Shown piece by piece: positions 44,338 to 53,108 of a stretch of 64,000 nt of DNA. Origin of the DNA: Planctomycetota bacterium (lineage in GTDB: Bacteria > Planctomycetota > UBA1135 > JACQFD01). Below the pieces are notes generated by a model. That model saw only the letters and a list, made by a program, of their open reading frames with translations, was not told the DNA's origin and made no database searches. Numbering within the stretch: position 1 is the stretch's first letter; every line of letters starts with the position of its first letter. The position numbers and the translations under genes were made by a program. The DNA is taken from positions 248,001-312,000 of the forward strand of contig JACQFD010000039.1 in assembly GCA_016200225.1 (NCBI GenBank), written 5' to 3'.

Positions 44338-46829
44338 ATTTGTAATGTCTTCGGGAAATAGAAGCTAAAGATCGTCGGGTTTTGCCGCGACGTGAGCCTC
44401 AAATCGCCGCCGTGGAGCCGCATGCAGCGGAGCGCGATCGTCAATCCGAGGCCGCTTCCGGGTCGCCGGCTCTTAATGGCGCGCTTGGATCGATAGTAAG
44501 GTTTGAAAATATAAGCTTCCTCGGCCGGATCGATGCCCGGTCCGTGGTTCACGACGTCGATGATGAAATACGCGCCGCTGCTGCCGAGCGGCCGCGGCTG
44601 AATATTAATAATTGTATTTCGATCTCCGTACTTGATCGCGTTGATAATAACGTTAAAGAACGCCCGTTCCACGACGTTGGGATCAAGTTTCAGTTGAGGT
44701 ATCTCCTGAAAGCTCGCGAACTCGATCCGCATTTTACTTAATGTTTCGGCGTAGTGCGAAAGCATGGCGCGCAGCCGCGCGATGATGTCGCCCTCGAGAT
44801 GCGTCGGGCGCGGGCTGATTTCGATCGAACGCTCCGGATCGGGATCGAGTTGTAGCGCAAGATTGACGGCGTTCAGCGCCGAAGCCTGAATATTATATAA
44901 ATCATATTCCCGCTGAGGGAGTTTGCCCTCGAAATTCTTAACGATGCGATCGATGGTATTGCGGATCATTCCGAGCGGAGCATACAGATCGTGCGTCACG
45001 GTCGTGATCGTGGCTTCGCGCTCTATGCGCTGGGCGAATGTTTGCAAGACGGGACCGACTTGTTGGGCGATGAATTCCAATATCCGCACTTCGTTCGCGT
45101 CGAAATAACATAAAGAATTACGATAAAGCCGCGACGTGTGCTCGACGCAACGGATCACGCCGAGCGCGCGGCGCTGCGACAACGATTCGTCGACGGGCGG
45201 CGGAATCGGAACGAATAGATATGGATCGAAATCCGGTTTCGACGGAATCGTTTCCAATTCGCGGAATTTAGCTTTGTGCCCGCCGTTTTTTTCGTCGCGA
45301 TCGAAACCGACGAGCGTCCGCAATTCGCCGAAACAAACGCCCGTCCAACCCTCCGCCGCTTTGTATTCGACAGATACGAGCGCTTCGGCGGCGAGTTGTT
45401 TTCCGGGATTCTTTGGGTCTTCGATGCCGGTGGACGCAATGCAATAAACGCCGGGTTCGAACGGCATTCGATAAAAGATCGACGCGCCGTTCACGTTGAG
45501 ATGCGTTTTGATAAGTTCGATCAGTGCATTTAAATATTCGTCGCGCGCGGGCCGGGGGCGGATCGCGGAGCCGGTGAGATGGCGCTGCGCGAGCGCGTTC
45601 AACTCGAGGAGAATCGCGCGTTCGTGGATCATGCGCGACGTGCCGACGATGGCCGCCGTCTGCCGTCCCATCGAAAGCAAATGATCGTCGGAATGATGAA
45701 TTCGCGGCGCGGTTTGTTTATATAATAAGGAAATAACGCTACAATTCGAAGACGCGGTCGCCTGCGCGCCGTGGCGCGACGGCTGCAGCAGAGGAATACA
45801 AACCAGCGACCGGATTCCGAGTTGCACGAGCAGGTCTTCGAGCGCGAGATGGTAATCGAGGCCTTCGTGCGTCCGCGTCCATCCGGGGATTTTGTCGACG
45901 AGCGCGGGTTTGCGCGTAATGCTAACATAATGGCCGAGGCCGGACTTTCCGGGCGACGGCGTTTTATTTGCAAAATGCGCGAGATGCGGTTGATCGAGCG
46001 CCACGCCGGCGATTCCCGCCAGTTCATAACAATCGGAAATCGAATTATACAACCAAAGCCAGACTCCGTCGGCTTTTGTGGCATCCTTCCATGATTTACA
46101 AATAAATTCGAAGTCTTCGGCCGAGTCGTGGAGTGAATAACTGTGTAATCCCGACGCGAACGCGTGCCGCAGGCCGTGCGCGGTATCGGGGTTGATCGCG
46201 AGCAGGGGCGTCGTTGCGATGCGAATGGCGGCACCGAGGATCTCTCCTAACAAATCGACGTCGGCGTTCGCGTCGATCGCGCGCGCGCCGTGGAGCGCGA
46301 CCCAGCAGATCGTGCGCGGGAATCGAAATCGGAAGAGAACCACGCGCTCATCGGGCGGGTTTTCGTTGTTTTGGCCGGGCGCGGCGAACTCGTCGACGAC
46401 GATTTCGCGCAAATCGCCGAGAACAGCGGGGCGCCCCTCGATGCGCAGATCCGCCGCGCGTTCCGTAATTGTTAAATTCGGCGGCGCCGGCGCATCGGCT
46501 CCAAAAACGGGCGCGTTTTCATTCGGAATTTCGCGCTCGCGATCGATCTCAACCATTCGAAATTGAACGCGCCGCGCGTCGAACGCTTCGCGAATTTCAT
46601 CCGCGAGCCACTGCCGCAGACGATCGGGCGAGAGTGCCTCGATGTCGTCTTTTATTATGTTGCCGAGCAACCTTCCTGCGGGATGACGTGTCACTGGATG
46701 CGTTCCAATCGCGTTCGAGTATAAACGTTGCAGCGAATCCGGCGCGAGATTTCGATTTTCCCTGATCCATTCGCGCTCCGCGATTCCAATAATGCGTTTG
46801 TCCCGACGCCCTTCCAACCGTTTCACCAT
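44334..46829 (-). CDS. GAF-domain histidine kinase, soluble
   Basis: This protein of about 831 residues has an N-terminal 200-residue region of unknown fold and two GAF-like domains (around 240-390 with DGVWLWLYNSISDCYELAGI, and 410-590). The kinase core has the H-box VTHDLYAPLGMIRN (H613), N-box AFFNVIINAIKYGD, and GPGID plus GSGLGLTIALRCMRLHGG ATP-binding motifs. No membrane segment is seen, so it senses a cytoplasmic signal. The ATG at 46829 is chosen because an upstream frame to 47066 overlaps the divergent permease gene and is strongly basic. Kinase and receiver genes overlap by four bases. Confidence 0.83.
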   Translation of the reverse strand: MVKRLEGRRDKRIIGIAEREWIRENRNLAPDSLQRLYSNAIGTHPVTRHPAGRLLGNIIKDDIEALSPDRLRQWLADEIREAFDARRVQFRMVEIDREREIPNENAPVFGADAPAPPNLTITERAADLRIEGRPAVLGDLREIVVDEFAAPGQNNENPPDERVVLFRFRFPRTICWVALHGARAIDANADVDLLGEILGAAIRIATTPLLAINPDTAHGLRHAFASGLHSYSLHDSAEDFEFICKSWKDATKADGVWLWLYNSISDCYELAGIAGVALDQPHLAHFANKTPSPGKSGLGHYVSITRKPALVDKIPGWTRTHEGLDYHLALEDLLVQLGIRSLVCIPLLQPSRHGAQATASSNCSVISLLYKQTAPRIHHSDDHLLSMGRQTAAIVGTSRMIHERAILLELNALAQRHLTGSAIRPRPARDEYLNALIELIKTHLNVNGASIFYRMPFEPGVYCIASTGIEDPKNPGKQLAAEALVSVEYKAAEGWTGVCFGELRTLVGFDRDEKNGGHKAKFRELETIPSKPDFDPYLFVPIPPPVDESLSQRRALGVIRCVEHTSRLYRNSLCYFDANEVRILEFIAQQVGPVLQTFAQRIEREATITTVTHDLYAPLGMIRNTIDRIVKNFEGKLPQREYDLYNIQASALNAVNLALQLDPDPERSIEISPRPTHLEGDIIARLRAMLSHYAETLSKMRIEFASFQEIPQLKLDPNVVERAFFNVIINAIKYGDRNTIINIQPRPLGSSGAYFIIDVVNHGPGIDPAEEAYIFKPYYRSKRAIKSRRPGSGLGLTIALRCMRLHGGDLRLTSRQNPTIFSFYFPKTLQI

Positions 46830-46862
46830 CCAAGCGCTTTGAACGATCCCATTAAAATTCTG

Positions 46863-47768
46863 ATGTACGCGCTCGGCGTCGTCGGGGTTGTATTTTCCGG
46901 AGTGTGGCTGCGCCAACTCGCGCGCGATTGGAAATCCGCGCCGAAAGAAACGGGCGGCTTTCCGAATATTATTAATCTGGCCACGGGATTTGTAACAAAT
47001 TTTCTCGACACGTGGAGCATCGGATCGTTTGCAACGACGACGGCGCTTTTTCGTTTTCTTAAACAATGCCCCGATCGGTTAATTCCCGGGACGTTGAACG
47101 TCGGACACTGCGTGCCGACGATTGTCGAAGCGCTGCTGTGGACGACGATCGTTAAGATCGATCCGACGACGCTGATCTCCATGATCGCCGCGGCGGTGGC
47201 CGGCGCCACGCTGGGCGCGCCGGTCGTCGCGGGCTGGCCGAAACGAAAGATACAGATGGGAATGGGTCTCGCGCTTTTGGCGGCATCCGCGCTATTATTA
47301 CAAAAACAAATCGACTCGGGATTGCATTGGGAAAAGTCGATCGGTCTCGACGGCTCGAAATTCTGGATCGGAATTTCTATCAATTGTCTCCTGGGCGCGC
47401 TGATGACGCTCGGCATCGGTTTGTACGCTCCGTGCATGATTCTCGTGAGTTCGCTCGGCATGGAGGAAGCGTCCGCGTTTCCGATCATGATGGGCTCGTG
47501 CGCATTCTTAATGCCGGTCGCCGGTGTTCAATTTATAAGAAAAAGCGCCTACTCGGCCAAGGCGGCGCTCGGCCTTGCCATCGGCGGCGCTCCGGCCGTC
47601 GCGCTCGCGACGTGGCTTTTTTATAAACTTCAAGACGCGGGCGCGGGCGATCAACGGGCGCAATTCATGTACGTCATCCGATGGATCGTACTCGGCGTCG
47701 TCGTTTATACATCGATAACGATGTTGTACTCCGCATTTTTCGACAAACGCGATAACACCCAAAAATAG
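46863..47768 (+). CDS. TauE/SafE-family membrane permease
   Basis: This 301-residue membrane protein has eight or nine hydrophobic segments and two TauE/SafE-type repeats (ATGFVTNFLDTWSIGSFATT near residue 38; GALMTLGIGLYAPCMILVSS near 180). The family moves sulfite, sulfoacetate or other organosulfur anions. The chosen ATG is 33 bases from the divergent kinase start; earlier in-frame starts would overlap it. The substrate is unknown. It precedes an amino-acid permease on the same strand after 21 bases, so both may form a transport unit. Confidence 0.78.
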   Translation: MYALGVVGVVFSGVWLRQLARDWKSAPKETGGFPNIINLATGFVTNFLDTWSIGSFATTTALFRFLKQCPDRLIPGTLNVGHCVPTIVEALLWTTIVKIDPTTLISMIAAAVAGATLGAPVVAGWPKRKIQMGMGLALLAASALLLQKQIDSGLHWEKSIGLDGSKFWIGISINCLLGALMTLGIGLYAPCMILVSSLGMEEASAFPIMMGSCAFLMPVAGVQFIRKSAYSAKAALGLAIGGAPAVALATWLFYKLQDAGAGDQRAQFMYVIRWIVLGVVVYTSITMLYSAFFDKRDNTQK

Positions 47769-47789
47769 TTAAGAATAAGGATTGTAAGA

Positions 47790-49385
47790 ATGGTCAATCA
47801 ACTCTTTGCAACAAAATCCGCCGACAAGCTGATCGCCGAGTCCGAGCAAAGTCACGGATTGAAGCGCCAATTAACCGCGCTCAATCTCGTGATGCTGGGC
47901 ATCGGCGCGATTATCGGCACCGGTATATTTACATTAACCGGAATCGCGGCGGCTAACAATGCGGGCCCCGCGGTTTGTTTATCGTTCGTCGTCGCCGGAG
48001 TCGCGTCCGTTTTTGCCGCGCTGTGCTACGCCGAAATGGCGTCGATGATCCCGATCGCGGGAAGCGCTTATACCTATTCATATGCAACGATGGGGGAGCT
48101 CGTCGCGTGGATCATCGGGTGGGATTTAATATTAGAATATCTCGTGGGAGCCGCGACCGTCAGCGTCGGTTGGTCCGGTTACGTGACGCAGTTTGTAGAA
48201 CACATAAGCGGAGGACATATAAGAATACCGTCCGAGTGGAGTACGGCGCCAATCCTGTGGATCGAGGAGGGAAAGAAGATTCCGGGAACACAACAAATAG
48301 CGCAAGTCGCGAAGGACTTGTTGTTCAACGGCGCGCAGGTTCATGTCAACGTCGGACAGCCCATTCCGGGCACGGAACAGCTCGCCGATCACGGGTTCTT
48401 TTTCTTTACCGGCGCGATTGTAAATGTGCCGGCGATTTTCATTACATTGATGGTGACGGCATTGCTCGTGCGCGGCGTGAAGGAATCGGCGAGATTTAAT
48501 AATATTGTCGTGTTCATCAAAGTCGCCGTTGTATTGGCTTTCATTGCATTTGCGTCGAAAGCAATCAATACGGCGAACTGGGATCCATTCATTCCGCCGA
48601 ACACGGGCAAACGCGGCGAATTCGGCGCATCCGGCATTTTCATGGGCGCCACGACCGTGTTTTTTGCATATATCGGATTCGACGCGGTTTCGACCGCCGC
48701 GCAGGAAACTAAGAATCCAAAACGCGATTTGCCCATCGGCATTTTGGGCTCTCTCGCGGTTTGCACGGTTTTATATTTGGCAGTCGCGCTCGTATTGACG
48801 GGAGTTGTTAATTACACGGAACTCAAAGGAATCGCGCACCCCGTCGGATTTGGAGCGAAGAAGGCCGGAATGGATTGGCTCGAGTACGCGGTTGAAATCG
48901 GAGCGATCGCCGGACTTTCATCTGTAATGTTAGTCATGTTGATGGGCCAGCCGCGCATATTCTATTCGATGGCGAATGACGGACTCTTTCCCGCGGCGGC
49001 CGCGAAGATTCACCCGAAGTTCGGAACGCCCTATGTTACTACAATTATTACCGGCGTCGTCTGCGCCGCGGCGGGCGGAATATTACCAATCGACATCCTC
49101 GGCGAATTGTGCAGTATTGGTACTCTTTTCGCGTTTGTATTAGTGAGTTTGGGCGTGATGATTCTTCGAATCAAACGCCCGGATTTGAACCGCGGATTTA
49201 TGGTGCCAGGCGGCCCGTACATCGTCCCGATTCTTGGCGCAGTGACGGCGGGGGGCCTGATGTTCACCGGAACGACGGCGACGATTATCCGGCTTTTCGC
49301 GTGGATGGCCGTCGGATTGATTATTTATTTTGCCTATGGAAAACGGCATTCGAAGCTTGCCGCCGCAAACGCGGCCGCACGATGA
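47790..49385 (+). CDS. APC-superfamily amino acid permease
   Basis: This 531-residue transporter has the APC hallmark LNLVMLGIGAIIGTGIFTLTG (residues about 31-51) and about 12-14 membrane helices. A hydrophilic loop at about 135-200 (GGHIRIPSEWSTAP, VNVGQPIPGTEQLADHG) is longer than in small members and recalls the cationic amino-acid group. YIGFDAVSTAAQETKNPKRD is another family motif. AAGGA lies eight bases before the ATG. The transported amino acid is not predictable. A hairpin lies 28 bases after the stop. Confidence 0.9.
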   Translation: MVNQLFATKSADKLIAESEQSHGLKRQLTALNLVMLGIGAIIGTGIFTLTGIAAANNAGPAVCLSFVVAGVASVFAALCYAEMASMIPIAGSAYTYSYATMGELVAWIIGWDLILEYLVGAATVSVGWSGYVTQFVEHISGGHIRIPSEWSTAPILWIEEGKKIPGTQQIAQVAKDLLFNGAQVHVNVGQPIPGTEQLADHGFFFFTGAIVNVPAIFITLMVTALLVRGVKESARFNNIVVFIKVAVVLAFIAFASKAINTANWDPFIPPNTGKRGEFGASGIFMGATTVFFAYIGFDAVSTAAQETKNPKRDLPIGILGSLAVCTVLYLAVALVLTGVVNYTELKGIAHPVGFGAKKAGMDWLEYAVEIGAIAGLSSVMLVMLMGQPRIFYSMANDGLFPAAAAKIHPKFGTPYVTTIITGVVCAAAGGILPIDILGELCSIGTLFAFVLVSLGVMILRIKRPDLNRGFMVPGGPYIVPILGAVTAGGLMFTGTTATIIRLFAWMAVGLIIYFAYGKRHSKLAAANAAAR

Positions 49386-49412
49386 CAACGCTGCTGGCAT
49401 ATTAACGCAAAC

Positions 49413-49440
49413 GGGGTAGCCTTGTTCGCATGGCTACCCC
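49413..49440. promoter_or_regulatory. Inverted repeat spanning the DUF1028 gene start codon
   Basis: GGGGTAGCC (49413-49421) and GGCTACCCC (49432-49440) are perfect nine-base arms with a ten-base spacer holding the ATG (49430). In mRNA this would fold into a hairpin that hides the start region. No T-tract follows, so it is not a standard terminator for the upstream permease gene. Confidence 0.6.
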
Positions 49441-50974
49441 GCTCCATTTTGGCATTTCGAGATTTCTCGCCACCGCCGCCGCCTTCGCGCTCATCGCGGC
49501 AAACGCGCTCGCGACGTGGTCGATTATTATTGTAGATACGAGCACCGGCGAGGTCGCGATCGGACAGGCGACCTGCATTCCCAACTTTGACCTCGAGGCG
49601 GCGAGCGCTGTCGTCGTCATCGGAAAGGGCGCCGGATGCGCGCAGTCGTTTATTGATACAACCGGACAAAACCGGCTGACGATGTTCACCGATTTCCAGC
49701 AGGAAGTGCCGCTGTCGCAGATTCTTAATCAACTGATCGCGCAGGATTTCTCCGCGCAGTTGCGACAATACGGAATGGTATCCATTTACAATAATGGCGA
49801 CGCGATAACATTTACCGGGACCGGATGCGGCGCGTACGCGAACGGCGTCGTCGGCCAGATCGGAACATTAAAATATGCGATTCAAGGCAACGTGCTGACG
49901 GGCCAGCCTGTGATCACGCTCGCCGAACAGGCGGTTATCAATACTCCGGGCGACGTCGGCCAGAAACTTCTCGCGGCGATGCAGGCGGCGGCTTCGATGG
50001 GCGGCGACGGACGCTGTTCGTGCAGTCCGAGCAATCCGACCGGCTGCGGCTCGCCGCCGCCGACGTTTACGAAGTCGGCGGACACCGGTTATATGCTCAT
50101 CGGACGCATGGGCGACGTCGACGGCACTTGTAATACTACAGTTGGCTGCGCGAGCGGAACGTATTATATGAATTTGAAGGCGATCGGCGGCACGACGTCG
50201 CCGGATCCCGTGTTGACGCTCACGAGCATGTATACGATCTGGCGCAACGGATGGCGAAACCACGCGGATCACGTCAAGTCGACAGTAACTTTTGGCGCGG
50301 CCGGTCTGCCGGCGGACGGCATGTCGCAGACGACGATGACGATTTCGTTAATCGATATCAACGGCAGTCCCGTGAACCACGGCGGGGCGAATATTACAGT
50401 TCAGCACGACACAGGGAGCGCCGGCAGTTGCACGATCGGGCCGGTGACGCCGGTTTCGAACGGAATTTATAATGTACAATTGACCGCGGGCGCGACGAAA
50501 GGAATGGATAAATTCAAAATCGTCGTCAACGACGGAAAAGGGAATGTTTTGTTATATCCGTCGCCGAAGATTCCGATCAGCGCGCTTTGTAATAATTACG
50601 GATCGGGAACTCCGGGCGCCGGAAACGTCGTGCCGGGAATGATGTGCAGCGGCGCGTCGGTCGTCGGCAATCCAAACTTTGGATTTGTCGTCCAGTACAC
50701 GGCGCCCGGCTCGCCCGTGATCGCATACGCCGCGCAGAATCCGGCGTCGATTCCGTTTGGAACTCTCGGAACGCTTCTAATCGATCCGACGACGATCGCG
50801 TGGGGAAGTTTGATCGTGAATAGCGACATTAACGGACTCGCCGCGATCTCGGCGTCGATTCCATCCGATCCGGCGCTTTCCGGGATGCACGCTTACGTTC
50901 AAGCGCTCATCCTCGATCCCGGCGCCGAAATCGGCGTGAGCGCGACGCAGGGTTTGGACATCGAATTATTGTAA
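49430..50974 (+). CDS. Secreted DUF1028 protein with C-terminal Ig-like domains
   Basis: This 514-residue protein has a signal peptide (FLATAAAFALIAANALA) cut before TWSIIIVD, the N-terminus of the DUF1028 Ntn-hydrolase-like domain (residues about 30-250: SIIIVDTSTGEVAIGQATCI, GCAQSFIDTTGQNRL, NTPGDVGQKLLAAMQAA). The C-terminal half carries an invasin-type bacterial Ig domain (SMSQTTMTISLIDINGSPVN in pattern) and a further beta domain. DUF1028 enzymes have no settled substrate. The start codon lies inside an inverted repeat. It is convergent with a DedA gene two bases away. Confidence 0.85.
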   Translation: MATPLHFGISRFLATAAAFALIAANALATWSIIIVDTSTGEVAIGQATCIPNFDLEAASAVVVIGKGAGCAQSFIDTTGQNRLTMFTDFQQEVPLSQILNQLIAQDFSAQLRQYGMVSIYNNGDAITFTGTGCGAYANGVVGQIGTLKYAIQGNVLTGQPVITLAEQAVINTPGDVGQKLLAAMQAAASMGGDGRCSCSPSNPTGCGSPPPTFTKSADTGYMLIGRMGDVDGTCNTTVGCASGTYYMNLKAIGGTTSPDPVLTLTSMYTIWRNGWRNHADHVKSTVTFGAAGLPADGMSQTTMTISLIDINGSPVNHGGANITVQHDTGSAGSCTIGPVTPVSNGIYNVQLTAGATKGMDKFKIVVNDGKGNVLLYPSPKIPISALCNNYGSGTPGAGNVVPGMMCSGASVVGNPNFGFVVQYTAPGSPVIAYAAQNPASIPFGTLGTLLIDPTTIAWGSLIVNSDINGLAAISASIPSDPALSGMHAYVQALILDPGAEIGVSATQGLDIELL

Positions 50975-50976
50975 TA

Positions 50977-51624
50977 TTATAAATTCGCCGGCGCCTTGAC
51001 GCGCTTTTTCTTGAATATTACGACCAGAAGATACAAAACTCCGATGAGCGCGACGGCGGCGACGAACCACTTGAGCTGATCCTTGATGACGTGGATCATG
51101 TCTTCGGGTGAATTTAACAATTCGGGCCGTTTTCCTATGATTTCCTGGCCGAACCACGCGAGTACGGCGCACCAGATTCCGGCGCCGGCTATGGTTACAA
51201 CGCTGAATTTCCAAAACGACATCTTAAAGATTCCCGCCGGAATGGATATCAAATGGCGGACGACCGGCAGAAGTCTTGCGACAAATACACCGGGCAATCC
51301 GAAGTCGGTCACCCACGCTTCCGCGAGTTGAAAGTTCTTTTCCGAGATCAATACATATTTCCCGAATTTACGAATGAGCGGAACGCCGAGCCATTGCGCC
51401 GCCCAGTAACTGACGGCGGAGCCGAAGTAACTTCCAAACGTTCCCGCCGCGACCACGCCCCAGAAACTCATGCGACCCTGCGCCGCCCAGAACGCGGCGG
51501 GCGGCATCACGATTTCCGAAGGGACTGGAATGATCGAACTTTCCATTGCCATCAACAAGAACACGCCGAAGTAGCCCCACTGATCCACCAAATGGAACCA
51601 CCAGCTCAGGAATTCATGCATCAT
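50977..51624 (-). CDS. DedA-family membrane protein
   Basis: This 215-residue inner-membrane protein of the DedA/VTT family has the motif MESSIIPVPSEIVMPPAAFW near the N-terminus, a GSYFGSAVSYW segment and FVARLLPVVRHLISIPAGIF. The conserved acidic and arginine residues needed for function are kept. DedA proteins act in phospholipid recycling (undecaprenyl phosphate or phosphatidylethanolamine flipping) and membrane homeostasis. The start follows a 258-base region shared with the divergent outer-membrane gene. Confidence 0.9.
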   Translation of the reverse strand: MMHEFLSWWFHLVDQWGYFGVFLLMAMESSIIPVPSEIVMPPAAFWAAQGRMSFWGVVAAGTFGSYFGSAVSYWAAQWLGVPLIRKFGKYVLISEKNFQLAEAWVTDFGLPGVFVARLLPVVRHLISIPAGIFKMSFWKFSVVTIAGAGIWCAVLAWFGQEIIGKRPELLNSPEDMIHVIKDQLKWFVAAVALIGVLYLLVVIFKKKRVKAPANL

Positions 51625-51882
51625 CGGGATTTTTCGTTCGGTTTTGGGCGGCGCGGCATTCGTGGTTTTCGAGGCGAAACCCTACCACATCCAGTATTCG
51701 GCGTTCGACCTTCGACAGAAGTTGACGAAATAGAATTTCGGAACGCAAATTGAGCTAGGATGCGCCTTCCCAACTTCTTCCACCCTGAAGCTGGTTGTTT
51801 TCGCACCATCGACGTGTTGGTTCGCAACGCGTTGACGCAATCGGAAACACAGTTTCGCATATAACAAATCAAGGACCAACCG

Positions 51883-53001
51883 ATGCTCCTAGCCGCGGCG
51901 CTTTTCATTTGCCAGAGCACAACAGTAGAGTCGTTTTCCTTAAATTTACAAAATTCCGCGCCGGCGGCGGGTGATGAAGACAGCCGCGCATCCATGGCGC
52001 TGACAGAAATTCTAAAGGAAAACGATTCGTTAAAATTTGACTACTCCGCCGTCGTGGCGCACAGAGATGCGCGCGCCGATGTGCCGGCAGGCGAGAGTAC
52101 CGTTTCTCCCAAAGCTACATTTCTCTCGACGCGCGAGCGTTTTCACGCGGACCTGAAATCCGAGACGAAAATCGGCGACACGAACGTCACCGGCCTTTTG
52201 GATGGATTGCGGGGATTTGAACATTTCTATAATCCCGTTGGCCAACCGGTTTATTTTGAAACGCCGTTTAACGAGTCCGGACTTCGTCCGTTATTCATGC
52301 ATCATTTGGTTCCGACGACGTCGCAGATCGGCGGCGGCCATATCGACGTCCTCGCGGTGCAGGCGCGCTTCGCGATCACGGAGCGACTTGGGTTCATCGC
52401 AACAAAAGATGGGCGCAGTTGGGTTCGCGTCGGCGCGATGCCGGATGCGGACGGTTGGAACGATATTGCGATCGGCCTCAAATATGTAGCGATCGCGGAT
52501 CGCGAAAATGATTTTGTATTGACGCCAGGCATTCGCTGGATGTGGTCGAACGGAACGCGCAAGATTCTGCAGGGCCAGCGCCAGGAATTCAGTCCGTTCG
52601 TCAGCGCCGCGAAGGGATTCGATAAATTACATTTGATCGGTAATATTACACTTCGCACGCCTGACACGGGTTCCGGAAACGAAGTTATCCAATGGGACGC
52701 GCACGCCGATTATGAGATCGCGCCGCAGTCGCTCCCGGGCGTCGCGCCGATCGTGGAACTCCACGGCATTCATTATCTGACCGACGGCGACACCATTCCA
52801 CTCAACGCGAGCGGCATCGATTATACAAATCTGGGCTCAAGCCGCGTCGCCGGAAGCAGCGTGGTCTGGATTGAATTTGGAGCGCGCGCAAAATTCTCGC
52901 CGAATTTCTCGATCGGCGCCGTCTACGGATGGGCGCTCACGAATCGCGAAGGCGACATCTTCGACGAGCGATTCACAGTCGATTTCGAAATCAAGTGGTA
53001 A
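51883..53001 (+). CDS. Outer-membrane beta-barrel protein of unknown function
   Basis: This 372-residue exported protein has a short signal (MLLAAALFICQSTTVE). The body from about residue 90 has alternating beta strands typical of a barrel (GFIATKDGRSWVRVGAMPDA, WNDIAIGLKYVAIADRENDF, LTPGIRWMWSNGTRKIL, ending in RFTVDFEIKW with an aromatic last residue). AAGGA seven bases before the ATG supports the start. I do not recognise a named porin family. It is followed by a bidirectional terminator. Confidence 0.68.
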   Translation: MLLAAALFICQSTTVESFSLNLQNSAPAAGDEDSRASMALTEILKENDSLKFDYSAVVAHRDARADVPAGESTVSPKATFLSTRERFHADLKSETKIGDTNVTGLLDGLRGFEHFYNPVGQPVYFETPFNESGLRPLFMHHLVPTTSQIGGGHIDVLAVQARFAITERLGFIATKDGRSWVRVGAMPDADGWNDIAIGLKYVAIADRENDFVLTPGIRWMWSNGTRKILQGQRQEFSPFVSAAKGFDKLHLIGNITLRTPDTGSGNEVIQWDAHADYEIAPQSLPGVAPIVELHGIHYLTDGDTIPLNASGIDYTNLGSSRVAGSSVVWIEFGARAKFSPNFSIGAVYGWALTNREGDIFDERFTVDFEIKW

Positions 53002-53063
53002 ACGATCGGAATGAGTATCATCGATTGAATGGCTAAATTCAATCGAAGATAATAATAAAAAAG

Positions 53064-53097
53064 ACCGCGGCGAAAAACGTCGCGGTTTTTTTTATTT
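53064..53097. terminator. Bidirectional intrinsic terminator
   Basis: ACCGCGGCG pairs with CGTCGCGGT (one G-T wobble) across a short A-rich loop. A T-tract (TTTTTTTTATTTT) follows on the plus strand and an A-rich run precedes it, so it can end both the outer-membrane gene (plus) and the M28 peptidase operon (minus). Confidence 0.88.
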
Positions 53098-53108
53098 TGT
53101 AAAAATAA

